From Acidobacteriaceae bacterium (GTDB lineage Bacteria; Acidobacteriota; Terriglobia; Terriglobales; Acidobacteriaceae), in NCBI GenBank assembly GCA_030040395.1, contig JASHTU010000471.1, positions 1-7,595 on the forward strand: a DNA stretch of 7,595 nucleotides. The letters run 5' to 3'. Positions 1-6,705 of this stretch are shown here, piece after piece. How positions within the stretch are numbered: position 1 is the first letter of the stretch; each line of letters begins with the position of its first letter. The notes below the pieces were generated by a model. The model ran no database searches. It was not told the origin of the DNA and was given only the letters and a program-made list of their open reading frames with translations. The position numbers and the translations under genes are program-made.

Positions 1-2
1 CC

Positions 3-962
3 ATGCAGTTGATCCCCGCCGGTTCTCTGATCGAGTGCACGCTTTCGGAGCCGAAACTCTCCTCCAAGACGGTCGCCGTCGGCGATCCCGTCCTCTGCCA
101 GGTGGGCTACACGGAAGGACACGTACGCTTCGCGTTGCCTTACAGCAGCTTTATGGAGGGTCGTTTCGAGGACTACAAGGACCCCGGCCACCTGGTCGGG
201 AAAGGCTGGATGGAGCTCGATTTCGACCGTATGGTCATTGAGCCGGACACGGTTCTTCCCATGGCGGCCAAGGTGGTGGGCGTGCATGGTTACAATGTCG
301 ACCGCCAGGGCCGCATCCTGGGCAAAGGGCACGCGGTCCGCGACGTTGTGGAGTGGTCGATTCCGATTTTGTGGCCGATCGACGTACTGAACCTGCCCCG
401 GCGCGGTCCACGGCCTACGCTGAAGGGAGAGACGCGGCTCACGCTCAAGGTGATGGAAGACCTGGAGGTTCCCGCGGCCCAGCCATTCCGTGAAGAGCCC
501 TATGCCGACCCTTACGGCCTGATGCACCGCGCGCCGAGCGCCTATTCCGTTCCAGCGCCGCAGGAGGTCCCGCAGGCACAGCCGATTGTGCAGCCGCTGA
601 TTGAACCAACCCCGGCTCCCATTGTGACCGCGATGGCGCCTGTCCCGGCTCCGCCGGTTTATTTGGCCTATCCGCCGGCTCCGCGGGTGTACGCGCCCTA
701 TTGGCCGTCGAGCGGCGACAGCCCGGTGCAGTATCGGCCGCCCTACCGGAGCCCCAACAGCCAGCAAGCCGTCACGCTGGTTTTTAATGACGGCAGGCCG
801 CCGATGCAGGTTCACAACTATATGCTGACGTCGACCACGCTGTACATCCTGGATCGGGACCGGGCCGAGATTCCCTTGACCGCGCTCGACGTGGCCGCGA
901 CCGAACAAGTGAATCGGGAAGCGGGGGTTGATGTCCGCTTCCCAAGGTCCTACCGCCAATAG
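3..962 (+). CDS. Acidobacterial hypothetical protein, VirB10/TrbI-like N-terminal region, 5' end probably cut by window
   Basis: The reading frame is open to the window edge. Residue 1 here is simply the first Met, so a signal peptide and more N-terminal sequence may lie outside. Residues 4-35 (IPAGSLIECTL, then a Lys-Thr and a VGDPV stretch) resemble the 'IPAGT...L...kvGD' pattern of VirB10/TrbI-like beta-domains. Residues 45-115 continue with short beta-rich segments (GKGWMELDFDR, then a VDRQGRILGKGH run). Residues 157-250 are a Pro/Ala/Tyr-rich linker, likely disordered. Residues 257-314 form a separate conserved-looking C-terminal module (FNDGRPPMQVHNYMLT, then a NREAGVDV stretch) that I associate from memory with acidobacterial hypothetical proteins. 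Function is unknown; an envelope or periplasmic role is inferred from the proline-rich spacer and the domain type. No terminator is obvious after the stop, and the next gene starts 425 bp on. Confidence 0.75.
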   Translation: MQLIPAGSLIECTLSEPKLSSKTVAVGDPVLCQVGYTEGHVRFALPYSSFMEGRFEDYKDPGHLVGKGWMELDFDRMVIEPDTVLPMAAKVVGVHGYNVDRQGRILGKGHAVRDVVEWSIPILWPIDVLNLPRRGPRPTLKGETRLTLKVMEDLEVPAAQPFREEPYADPYGLMHRAPSAYSVPAPQEVPQAQPIVQPLIEPTPAPIVTAMAPVPAPPVYLAYPPAPRVYAPYWPSSGDSPVQYRPPYRSPNSQQAVTLVFNDGRPPMQVHNYMLTSTTLYILDRDRAEIPLTALDVAATEQVNREAGVDVRFPRSYRQ

Positions 963-1387
963 GCAATTCGCGGCCGGCGTGTGGTGAACAGCGGTATAGG
1001 GTTCGACGATCCGGCAGCGTACGCGATCCGGGCCCGAAGCGCCGGCGCTTTGCGTCAATTCCCGCCGACGGCCCCAAGCCTAACCGCTTCCTGCTTAAGC
1101 TCCAGCCTTTGCCTGCCTCGACCGGAGAAAGAGGCGGGATGCGGCGCGCCAACGAGCGCAGCGCGCGGAGGAATCCATCGCGAGCGCCTTGCATCAGCGG
1201 GCTCTACTTGGAATGGGTTTCCAGAAACAGCCATCGGGTGTAATTTCAGATGCGAAGACCGCGGTCGCGTGGCGAATCGGTTTCGTTGGGGGTTCGCTCT
1301 GGCCCAATTGGCCGGAGTTTGACCAGGAGACCCGAATGCCGAGCTCAGGGCGTGGGGCAACGACAAGGAGTGGCGGGGCAACAGAGA
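963..1387. other. Intergenic gap without a convincing full gene
   Basis: About 425 bp separate the first gene from the phosphoribosyltransferase. Several ORFs cross it on both strands, but their products are Arg/Ser/Pro-rich with no recognisable domain, as expected of chance ORFs in GC-rich DNA. Visible items are a perfect 14-bp palindrome at 1037-1050 (AAGCGCCGGCGCTT) and a short ORF at 1336-1398 with a good ribosome binding site, listed separately. I found no convincing promoter, terminator or tRNA. Confidence 0.6.
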
Positions 1388-1398
1388 ATGTTCTTTGA
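1336..1398 (+). CDS. Possible 20-codon leader peptide overlapping the phosphoribosyltransferase start
   Basis: ATG at 1336 is preceded by AGGAG at 1325-1329 with a 6-nt spacer, the best Shine-Dalgarno in this part of the window. The ORF encodes 20 residues (MPSSGRGATTRSGGATENVL) and stops with TGA at 1396-1398, eight bases past the ATG (1388-1390) of the next gene. The downstream gene has only a weak AGAG ahead of its own start, so ribosomes ending here could re-initiate (translational coupling). The peptide has no recognisable motif. A chance ORF is equally possible. Confidence 0.22.
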   Translation: MPSSGRGATTRSGGATENVL

Positions 1399-2062
1399 AG
1401 ACCGCAGAGACGCGGGGCGAAAGCTGGCCGCGGCCATGGCTGAGCTGAGGGAGCTTAAAGACGCCGTGGCGCTGGGGCTGCCGCGCGGCGGTGTGCCGGT
1501 GGCGTTCGAGGTGGCGCACGCCTTCGGATGGCCATTGGACATCTTCATGGTGCGCAAAATCGGCGTTCCCGGGCAGAGGGAACTGGCGATGGGTGCAATC
1601 GCCAGCGGCGGGGTGGTGGTATTCAACCAGGACATCGTGCAGGCGCTGAGAGTTTCGGAAGACGTGATGCGGAGGGTGATCGAACGGGAGACCGGGGAAC
1701 TGGAGCGACAGGAAGGCGCGTACCGCGAAGGGCGTCCGCCGGTGGAAATTGCGGGGCGCACGGCGATTCTTATCGACGACGGCATCGCGACCGGCGCCAG
1801 CGTGAAGGCCGGAGCGCGCGCGGTGAGGAAGGTTGCGAGCCGGGTGATGATTGCGGCCCCGGTGGCTTCGGCGCGCACCTGCCGGGAGCTCGAAAACGAG
1901 GCGGACCGGGTGATTTGCCCGCAGCAGCCGCTGGACTTTGAGGCGGTGGGGATGTTTTACCGCGACTTCAGGGCGACCAGCGACGAAGAAGTGAGGGCGC
2001 TGCTGGCGCAGGCTCGGCGGGAGCGCGAAATGGAGCTGGCGACACGCTCGCTGGAGAGCTAG
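1388..2062 (+). CDS. Predicted phosphoribosyltransferase (COG1926-like)
   Basis: This 224-residue type I PRTase-fold protein is expected to be cytoplasmic. The PRPP-binding signature is intact at residues 127-138 (ILIDDGIATGAS): two acidic residues (D130, D131) followed by the Thr-Gly-Ala phosphate loop. The N-terminal part has FEDRRDAGRKLA (3-14) and LPRGGVPVA (31-39), and the C-terminal part has a YRDF...SDEEV segment (191-202). All three are typical of the uncharacterised COG1926 group, whose substrate is not known. The frame stays open upstream to an ATG at 1250, but the family's usual N-terminus begins at MFFEDRRDAG, so ATG 1388 is chosen. Its own ribosome binding site is weak (AGAG at 1383-1386). 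A 20-codon ORF with a strong site overlaps this start. No partner gene for a pathway is visible nearby. Confidence 0.88.
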   Translation: MFFEDRRDAGRKLAAAMAELRELKDAVALGLPRGGVPVAFEVAHAFGWPLDIFMVRKIGVPGQRELAMGAIASGGVVVFNQDIVQALRVSEDVMRRVIERETGELERQEGAYREGRPPVEIAGRTAILIDDGIATGASVKAGARAVRKVASRVMIAAPVASARTCRELENEADRVICPQQPLDFEAVGMFYRDFRATSDEEVRALLAQARREREMELATRSLES

Positions 2063-2197
2063 AGGCGTTCCAGAGCGAACACACCCCGCTCAGGGTGGCG
2101 AAACGCGGCAAGCCTGCGCTGCGCCAGATACACTCAGTTCTGCCACGTAACACAGTGCAACCCTGCCGGAAAACACGTTCTGTTCCGCGTGACATTC

Positions 2198-2206
2198 TGG
2201 TAATCT
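2198..2206 (+). promoter_or_regulatory. Possible extended -10 promoter for the DinB-like gene
   Basis: TGGTAATCT at 2198-2206 fits an extended -10 element (TGn plus a TATAAT-like hexamer, 4 of 6 matches). No clear -35 sits 16-18 bp upstream, as is allowed for extended -10 promoters. It would give a short leader of roughly 20 nt before ATG 2235. The evidence is a motif match only. Confidence 0.3.
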
Positions 2207-2234
2207 GGATGCGCTTTTGAAAGCCGAGGGTGCT

Positions 2235-2840
2235 ATGCGCATACGTATCTTGGCAATCGGCGCAGTGCTGGGAATTGGGTCACTTGCCGGAGTGGCGCAG
2301 ACGGGATCGGTCGACAATGGGCAGCAGCCTGCAGCCGGAACCATCGCGACGCCATCGCAGGCGTTGGATTCGCAACTCACCTTGATCGAACAGGAGATGA
2401 TGAGCGCGGTGCGAGCGATGCCGGCGGAAAAATACTCCTTCGCGCCAAGCTCTGCGATCTTTGCTCCATCGCAGCACACAGAGTTCCAGGGCGTACGGAC
2501 CTTCGCCCAGGAGGCGACCCATGTGGCCCAGGCGAACTACTTCTTCTATAGCGCGATCAGCGGCTTGAAACCCGACGCAGATGTAAGTGCGATTGGGAAG
2601 CTGACACGGAAGGGAGACGTCGTCGCGGCATTGGCTGGATCATTCAATTTCGCGCACAAGGCGATTGCGACCCTTACGCCCGGCAATGCATTTGAAGTGA
2701 TCAAGACGCCCGAACCGGGCTTGCAGACCCGGGCAACCCTTGCGGCATTTGGCGTTGCCCATGCCAATGATCACTACGGCCAAATCGTCGAATACCTGAG
2801 AATGAATGGAATTGTTCCTCCCGCCAGCGCAAAGCAATGA
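2235..2840 (+). CDS. Exported DinB-family (DinB/YfiT-like four-helix) protein
   Basis: The product has 201 residues. Residues 1-21 look like a signal peptide (MRIR, a hydrophobic run, then a possible cleavage after GVA), so the mature protein is probably outside the cytoplasm. The rest fits the DinB/YfiT helical bundle: helix 1 at about 44-61, a His in helix 2 (H96), and the C-terminal helix pair with H176 and H180 (VAHANDHYGQIVEYLRMNG). H96, H176 and H180 are the expected three-His metal site of the family. The ending NGIVPPAS is typical of acidobacterial and related members. The catalytic role, if any, is unknown; some family members are thiol transferases. The start at ATG 2235 is preferred over TTG 2217 because GAGG at 2226-2229 lies 5 nt upstream and because the signal peptide then begins correctly. 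It converges on groEL. Confidence 0.88.
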   Translation: MRIRILAIGAVLGIGSLAGVAQTGSVDNGQQPAAGTIATPSQALDSQLTLIEQEMMSAVRAMPAEKYSFAPSSAIFAPSQHTEFQGVRTFAQEATHVAQANYFFYSAISGLKPDADVSAIGKLTRKGDVVAALAGSFNFAHKAIATLTPGNAFEVIKTPEPGLQTRATLAAFGVAHANDHYGQIVEYLRMNGIVPPASAKQ

Positions 2841-3065
2841 AGGGTGAGCGAGGCTGATTGTGCAGGTGGTGGGATGACGCCCGCCGTCCTCTCACCTGAC
2901 CCCGATTTTACGGGTCTGCGTGTATGGTCGGCGCGTGGGACCTCTGTGTCTGGCTTGCCGCCTCCGGCGTGTCGCCGGGCCTCCGGAAAATGAGAGTTTC
3001 TGTGGCTCGCAACGCGGTCAAAGCGGAACTTTTTCGAGCGGCGCGACGGAATGTCATGGCTTGAG
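2841..3065. other. Convergent intergenic region between the DinB-like gene and groEL terminator
   Basis: I see no gene here. A GC hairpin at 2964-2978 (CCGGCG, loop TGT, CGCCGG) is perfect over 6 bp but has no T-run on either side, so it is not a convincing intrinsic terminator for the DinB-like gene. No other + strand terminator is visible. Confidence 0.5.
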
Positions 3066-3094
3066 AAAAAAACCCCCAGCCGTAGCTGGGGGTT
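3066..3094 (-). terminator. Intrinsic terminator of the groESL operon
   Basis: On the - strand the stem AACCCCCAGC (3094-3085) pairs with GCTGGGGGTT (3080-3071) around the loop TACG, followed by a run of seven T ending at 3066. Eight G-C/A-T core pairs and a C(UACG)G loop, a member of the very stable UNCG tetraloops, make a strong terminator. It lies 45 bp past the groEL stop codon. Confidence 0.93.
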
Positions 3095-3138
3095 GATGTC
3101 CATTTGCGCCAAAGGTGCGATCCGTTGGACGCGCAACG

Positions 3139-4945
<1,807 letters not shown>

Positions 4946-4947
<2 letters not shown>

Positions 4948-4962
4948 CGCGCTCTGCGCGCC
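4946..4962 (-). other. GC hairpin at the groES stop codon
   Basis: On the - strand GGCGCGC (4962-4956), loop AGA, GCGCGCC (4952-4946) gives a 7-bp stem beginning with the last base of the groES stop codon. No T-run follows, so it is not an intrinsic terminator. The CC at 4947-4946 is also needed by the long intercistronic stem, so the two helices compete for these bases. Confidence 0.6.
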
Positions 4963-5273
4963 TACTTCTTGATGATGCCGAGGACTTCTTCTTCGCGCAT
5001 GATGAGATACTCTTCGCCGTCGATCTTGATCTCGGTGCCGGAGTACTTGCCGAAGAGGACGCGGTCGCCCGCCTTCACGTCCAGGGGGAAGACTTTGCCT
5101 TCGTCGTTGGACTTGCCCTTGCCCACGGAGATGACTTCGCCCTCCTGGGGTTTTTCCTTGGCGCTATCGGGAATGATGATGCCGCCGCGAACGGTCTCGG
5201 TCTCTTCCACTCGGCGGACAAGGATTCTGTCGTGGAGCGGGGTGAATGTGGTCGTTACGGATGTTGCTGCCAT
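4962..5273 (-). CDS. groES: Co-chaperonin GroES (Hsp10, 10 kDa subunit)
   Basis: GroES forms the seven-fold lid that closes the GroEL folding chamber in the cytoplasm. At 103 residues it is slightly longer than the usual 94-97. The core starts at [10 protein letters not shown] (12-21), and about seven Thr/Ser-rich residues precede it relative to E. coli. The mobile loop is at about 24-40 with the GroEL-contacting hydrophobic tripeptide III (32-34), followed by the GEVISVGKG segment (45-53). [20 protein letters not shown] (67-86) is the family beta-barrel, and [15 protein letters not shown] is the standard C-terminus. The start is supported by AAGGAG (5289-5284), 10 nt upstream. It is first in the operon and is transcribed from the promoter at 5492-5464 under a CIRCE-like operator. 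Confidence 0.98.
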   Translation of the reverse strand: MAATSVTTTFTPLHDRILVRRVEETETVRGGIIIPDSAKEKPQEGEVISVGKGKSNDEGKVFPLDVKAGDRVLFGKYSGTEIKIDGEEYLIMREEEVLGIIKK

Positions 5274-5283
5274 TGCTTCGCTT

Positions 5284-5289
5284 CTCCTT
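5284..5289 (-). promoter_or_regulatory. groES ribosome binding site
   Basis: AAGGAG on the - strand (5289-5284) with a 10-nt spacer to ATG 5273. It sits in the loop between TTCGC and GCGAA, a possible weak 5-bp stem, so it is probably accessible. Confidence 0.75.
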
Positions 5290-5373
5290 CACGCGCGAAT
5301 CGGGTTAGGCCCCGTCCGCGGGATTTTTGGGTGATTTAAGACAAAAGCTTGGGGGTTGCGGGATGCGCGCGAC

Positions 5374-5411
5374 CGGGGGCGAATCCCCGAAATCGCCGTC
5401 CCGAAGGCGGC
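5374..5411 (-). other. Two hairpins in the long groES leader
   Basis: In the - strand transcript, 5411-5395 folds as GCCGCC, loop UUCG, GG(A)CGGC: six pairs with one bulged A and a very stable C(UUCG)G tetraloop. Next, 5389-5374 folds as CGGGG, loop ATTCGC, CCCCG. Both lie in the untranslated leader of about 180 nt predicted from the promoter position. They may protect the mRNA 5' end. Neither pairs with the ribosome binding site, so I see no evidence of a thermometer. Confidence 0.5.
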
Positions 5412-5415
5412 AGAG

Positions 5416-5441
5416 CTAGCAGTCTTGCTGTTCATTGCTAG
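5416..5441 (-). promoter_or_regulatory. Second, overlapping CIRCE-like half-site pair
   Basis: On the - strand CTAGCAATG (5441-5433), 8 nt, GACTGCTAG (5424-5416). One base further out at the left and right, GCTAGCA and TGCTAGC form a perfect 7-bp inverted repeat. Matches to the CIRCE halves are 6/9 and 7/9, and the spacer is 8 rather than 9, so this is weaker than the neighbouring element. The 10-mer GCTAGCAGTC (+ strand) occurs at 5415-5424 and again at 5437-5446, so the two elements share the middle half-site. Confidence 0.4.
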
Positions 5442-5464
5442 CAGTCTCACCTTCCAATTGCTAA
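5438..5464 (-). promoter_or_regulatory. CIRCE-like operator (HrcA binding site) of groESL
   Basis: The CIRCE consensus is TTAGCACTC-N9-GAGTGCTAA. Here the - strand reads TTAGCAATT, exactly 9 nt, GACTGCTAG: 7/9 matches in each half, with the outer TTAGCA and TGCTAG parts best kept. It begins at the last base of the -10 element and covers the expected transcription start near 5457, the classical place for HrcA repression. Position and spacing make the call convincing despite four mismatches. hrcA itself is not in the window. Confidence 0.75.
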
Positions 5465-5492
5465 AGATAGGGAAACGGCTGCGGATTGTCAA
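5464..5492 (-). promoter_or_regulatory. groESL promoter, sigma70 type
   Basis: On the - strand a perfect -35 TTGACA (5492-5487) is followed by a 17-bp spacer and the -10 TATCTT (5469-5464; 4 of 6 matches). The DNA upstream (about 5493-5540) is strongly AT-rich compared with its surroundings, as in an UP element. The CIRCE-like operator lies directly downstream. The predicted start near 5457 gives a leader of about 180 nt to groES. Confidence 0.88.
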
Positions 5493-5510
5493 GTAAATTT
5501 TGGTAAATAT

Positions 5511-5529
5511 TTGAGTGAATTACGCTCAA
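5511..5529. promoter_or_regulatory. Inverted repeat upstream of the groESL -35
   Basis: TTGAG (5511-5515) and CTCAA (5525-5529) are inverted across 9 bp, with a further G-C match inside (5517/5523) after one mismatch. It lies about 18-37 bp upstream of the -35 in AT-rich DNA. It could be an activator site, part of an UP element or chance. Confidence 0.25.
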
Positions 5530-5540
5530 TAATTATGCCA

Positions 5541-5782
5541 AAATGTGAGACCGATATCGATTCAGCGCTCGCGCCGCAGCCAGCGCCATCGCGACGAAAA
5601 GCGCTCGTCTCGTTGTTGTGCGCCACCCGGGCGGTCGGGCAGATATCGAAGTAGCGAACGGCCGGCGATGAAAGGCGCCGCGGGGACCGAACCCATCATC
5701 CGTCGCCGTCCCGTCTTTGAGCAAGGCATAGAGAGACATCGACGGGAGATCATTGGGTGGCGCCGAGAGGCCGGGAACGCGA
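5541..5782. other. Divergent intergenic region between groES promoter and secreted-protein gene
   Basis: About 240 bp beyond the AT-rich promoter zone. ORFs of 68-81 codons exist on both strands, but their products are Arg-rich without motifs and I do not support them. A short hairpin (GACGA 5593-5597 with TCGTC 5605-5609) and the palindrome CGATATCG (5552-5559) are the only visible structures. Confidence 0.5.
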
Positions 5783-5788
5783 TAAAAT
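5783..5788 (+). promoter_or_regulatory. -10 element placed for a leaderless transcript
   Basis: TAAAAT at 5783-5788 (5 of 6 matches to TATAAT) ends seven bases before ATG 5796, so transcription would start at or next to that ATG. No -35 is recognisable at the right distance, and no Shine-Dalgarno precedes either ATG, which fits leaderless translation. Motif evidence only. Confidence 0.45.
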
Positions 5789-5795
5789 GATCTTC

Positions 5796-6347
5796 ATGTT
5801 GCAACGATGGACTCTCCGTTTAGGCATCTTGGCGGCCGCCTCCGGCTTGTTCCTCAGCGCGATGGCCGCGGGCGCCCAAGGAAACACTGACCGGCGCGGA
5901 CGCAAGTACAAGGCGCCTCCGCCGACCTCGACGATCCAGGTTACCGTGCTGCGCTATGACAATGGCAAGCCGATCGAGAACGCCGCCGTGATCTTTCATC
6001 CCGTGGAGGGCGACCGGGATAAGGGATCGATGGAGCTGAAGAGCAACGAAGAAGGTAAGGCCACCATTGACGTGATTCCCATTGGCGACACGGTGCGCCT
6101 GCAGGTGATTGCGAACGGGTTCCAGACCTACGGGAAGGACTATCAGGTCGATAAGGCGCAGATGTCGATGGAAGTGAAGCTGCATCGGCCGGCAGCCCAA
6201 TATTCCGTCTACGAAAACCACGACAACAATTCGGGGAATTCCGGTAACGGCTCGGGGACGAACAACAACGGAAATTCCCAGAAGAGCGCCCCGCCGTCCA
6301 ACAAGCCTTCCGGTGGAGCGCAGACTGCTCCGCCCAATTCCAATTAG
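5796..6347 (+). CDS. Small secreted protein with carboxypeptidase-regulatory-like domain
   Basis: The product has 183 residues from ATG 5796. Residues 1-27 form a signal peptide (MLQRWTLR, a hydrophobic core, likely cleavage after AGA at 25-27), so it is exported. Residues 46-131 look like a transthyretin/carboxypeptidase-regulatory beta-sandwich: STIQVTVL, DNGKPIENAAVIF, EEGKATIDVIPIGDTVRLQV, then GFQTYGKDY and a closing strand SMEVKLH. Residues 140-183 are an Asn/Ser/Gly/Pro-rich tail, probably disordered or surface-exposed. Such secreted single-domain proteins are common in Acidobacteriota; no enzyme activity is expected. In-frame alternatives are ATG 5787 (MIFMLQ...) and GTG 5757; neither has a Shine-Dalgarno. 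ATG 5796 is preferred because the signal peptide begins there and the -10-like TAAAAT lies at leaderless distance. No operon partner is seen. Confidence 0.85.
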   Translation: MLQRWTLRLGILAAASGLFLSAMAAGAQGNTDRRGRKYKAPPPTSTIQVTVLRYDNGKPIENAAVIFHPVEGDRDKGSMELKSNEEGKATIDVIPIGDTVRLQVIANGFQTYGKDYQVDKAQMSMEVKLHRPAAQYSVYENHDNNSGNSGNGSGTNNNGNSQKSAPPSNKPSGGAQTAPPNSN

Positions 6348-6439
6348 CCTCTCGTTTCCTGCGCTTCAAATCAAGAACACAGGCTCCCCGGGGGAATTGG
6401 CGTCGCTGTCCACGGGGTAGTCGATTTACTTTTCAGTTA

Positions 6440-6471
6440 CCCCCTCCCCTACCCCCTCTTCTGGAGGGGTT
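6440..6471 (+). terminator. C-rich tract and hairpin after the secreted-protein gene, possible weak terminator
   Basis: Three C-runs (6440-6444, 6446-6449, 6452-6456) lead into a 6-bp stem, CCCCTC (6453-6458) with GAGGGG (6464-6469), loop TTCTG. It is followed by a mixed T-rich tail (GTTTGTTT at 6477-6484) rather than a clean U-run. It lies about 105 bp past the stop codon. It may terminate the upstream gene, but weakly. Confidence 0.35.
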
Positions 6472-6512
6472 AAGTGGTTTGTTTGCAATCACTTATACTA
6501 TTTAGTACTGAG

Positions 6513-6570
6513 TCTAAATTCTTGATAATAAAGGGGTTAGATTCTAAAATCCCCAATAATAAGGACTTAC
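6513..6570. repeat. Two degenerate 28-bp tandem repeat units in an AT-rich block
   Basis: Unit 1 (6513-6540) and unit 2 (6543-6570) share TCTAAA at their start and, with one gap, ATAATAA, a GG run and TTA near the end; the period is 30 bp. A partial relative (AATCACTTA at 6487-6495) may precede them. The block is far richer in A/T than the coding DNA around it. A short hairpin joins the units: TTAG (6537-6540) with CTAA (6544-6547), extended by GGGG and CCCC. Chance ORFs cross the block on both strands, but they only translate the repeats. Confidence 0.55.
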
Positions 6571-6591
6571 GGCCATTTTTGGGGCGTTTTG

Positions 6592-6649
6592 CCCTGCTTT
6601 CGGCGCCACCCCAGGCTGAGCCTGGCTGCGAAGGGACTGCAAAGCAGGG
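6592..6649. repeat. Nested inverted repeat, candidate structured RNA
   Basis: CCCTGCTTT (6592-6600) and AAAGCAGGG (6641-6649) are a perfect 9-bp inverted repeat. They enclose a second one, CCAGGCT (6611-6617) and AGCCTGG (6619-6625), which as RNA would fold as a 5-bp stem with loop CTGAG. Flanking TTTT (6587-6590) and AAAA (6653-6656) could extend the outer stem past a small internal loop. An alternative pairing exists between CTTTCG (6597-6602) and CGAAGG (6629-6634). No clean T-run follows, so it is not a standard terminator. Confidence 0.6.
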
Positions 6650-6660
6650 GTTAAAAGCGG

Positions 6661-6705
6661 GCGGCCCGGGGATGGCTTCCGCGCCTAGCACCACTCCCGG
6701 GCCGT
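6661..6705. repeat. Strong GC inverted repeat
   Basis: CGGCCCGGG (6662-6670) and CCCGGGCCG (6696-6704) pair perfectly over 9 bp. A G-T pair lies at each end (6671/6695 and 6661/6705), and after one mismatch TGG (6673-6675) pairs with CCA (6691-6693), leaving a 15-nt loop. It lies 11 bp past the nested repeat at 6592-6649, so the two may form one structured element. No terminator T-run follows on the + strand. Confidence 0.6.

Noticed and set aside
1011..1036. GGTTCGA resembling a tRNA T-loop near 1000-1010
   Set aside because: No T-stem complementarity, no acceptor or anticodon stem around it.
981..1519. Several ORFs of 69-154 codons in the gap after the first gene
   Set aside because: Overlapping frames on both strands give low-complexity Arg/Ser/Pro products; the long - strand ones run antisense into the phosphoribosyltransferase.
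5284..5303. RNA thermometer sequestering the groES ribosome binding site
   Set aside because: No leader segment complementary to AAGGAG was found; the site sits in a loop rather than a stem.
5311..5328. CCCG/CGGG hairpin followed by ATTTTT as a + strand terminator
   Set aside because: The stem is only 4 bp and no + strand gene ends nearby; it lies inside the groES leader on the other strand.
5533..5804. Arg-rich ORFs on both strands between groES and the secreted-protein gene
   Set aside because: Composition is typical of chance ORFs in GC-rich DNA. There is no domain or ribosome binding site, and one overlaps the promoter zone.
6440..6456. G-quadruplex on the - strand from three G-runs
   Set aside because: Only three G-runs are close together; a fourth run needed for an intramolecular quadruplex is missing within normal loop length.
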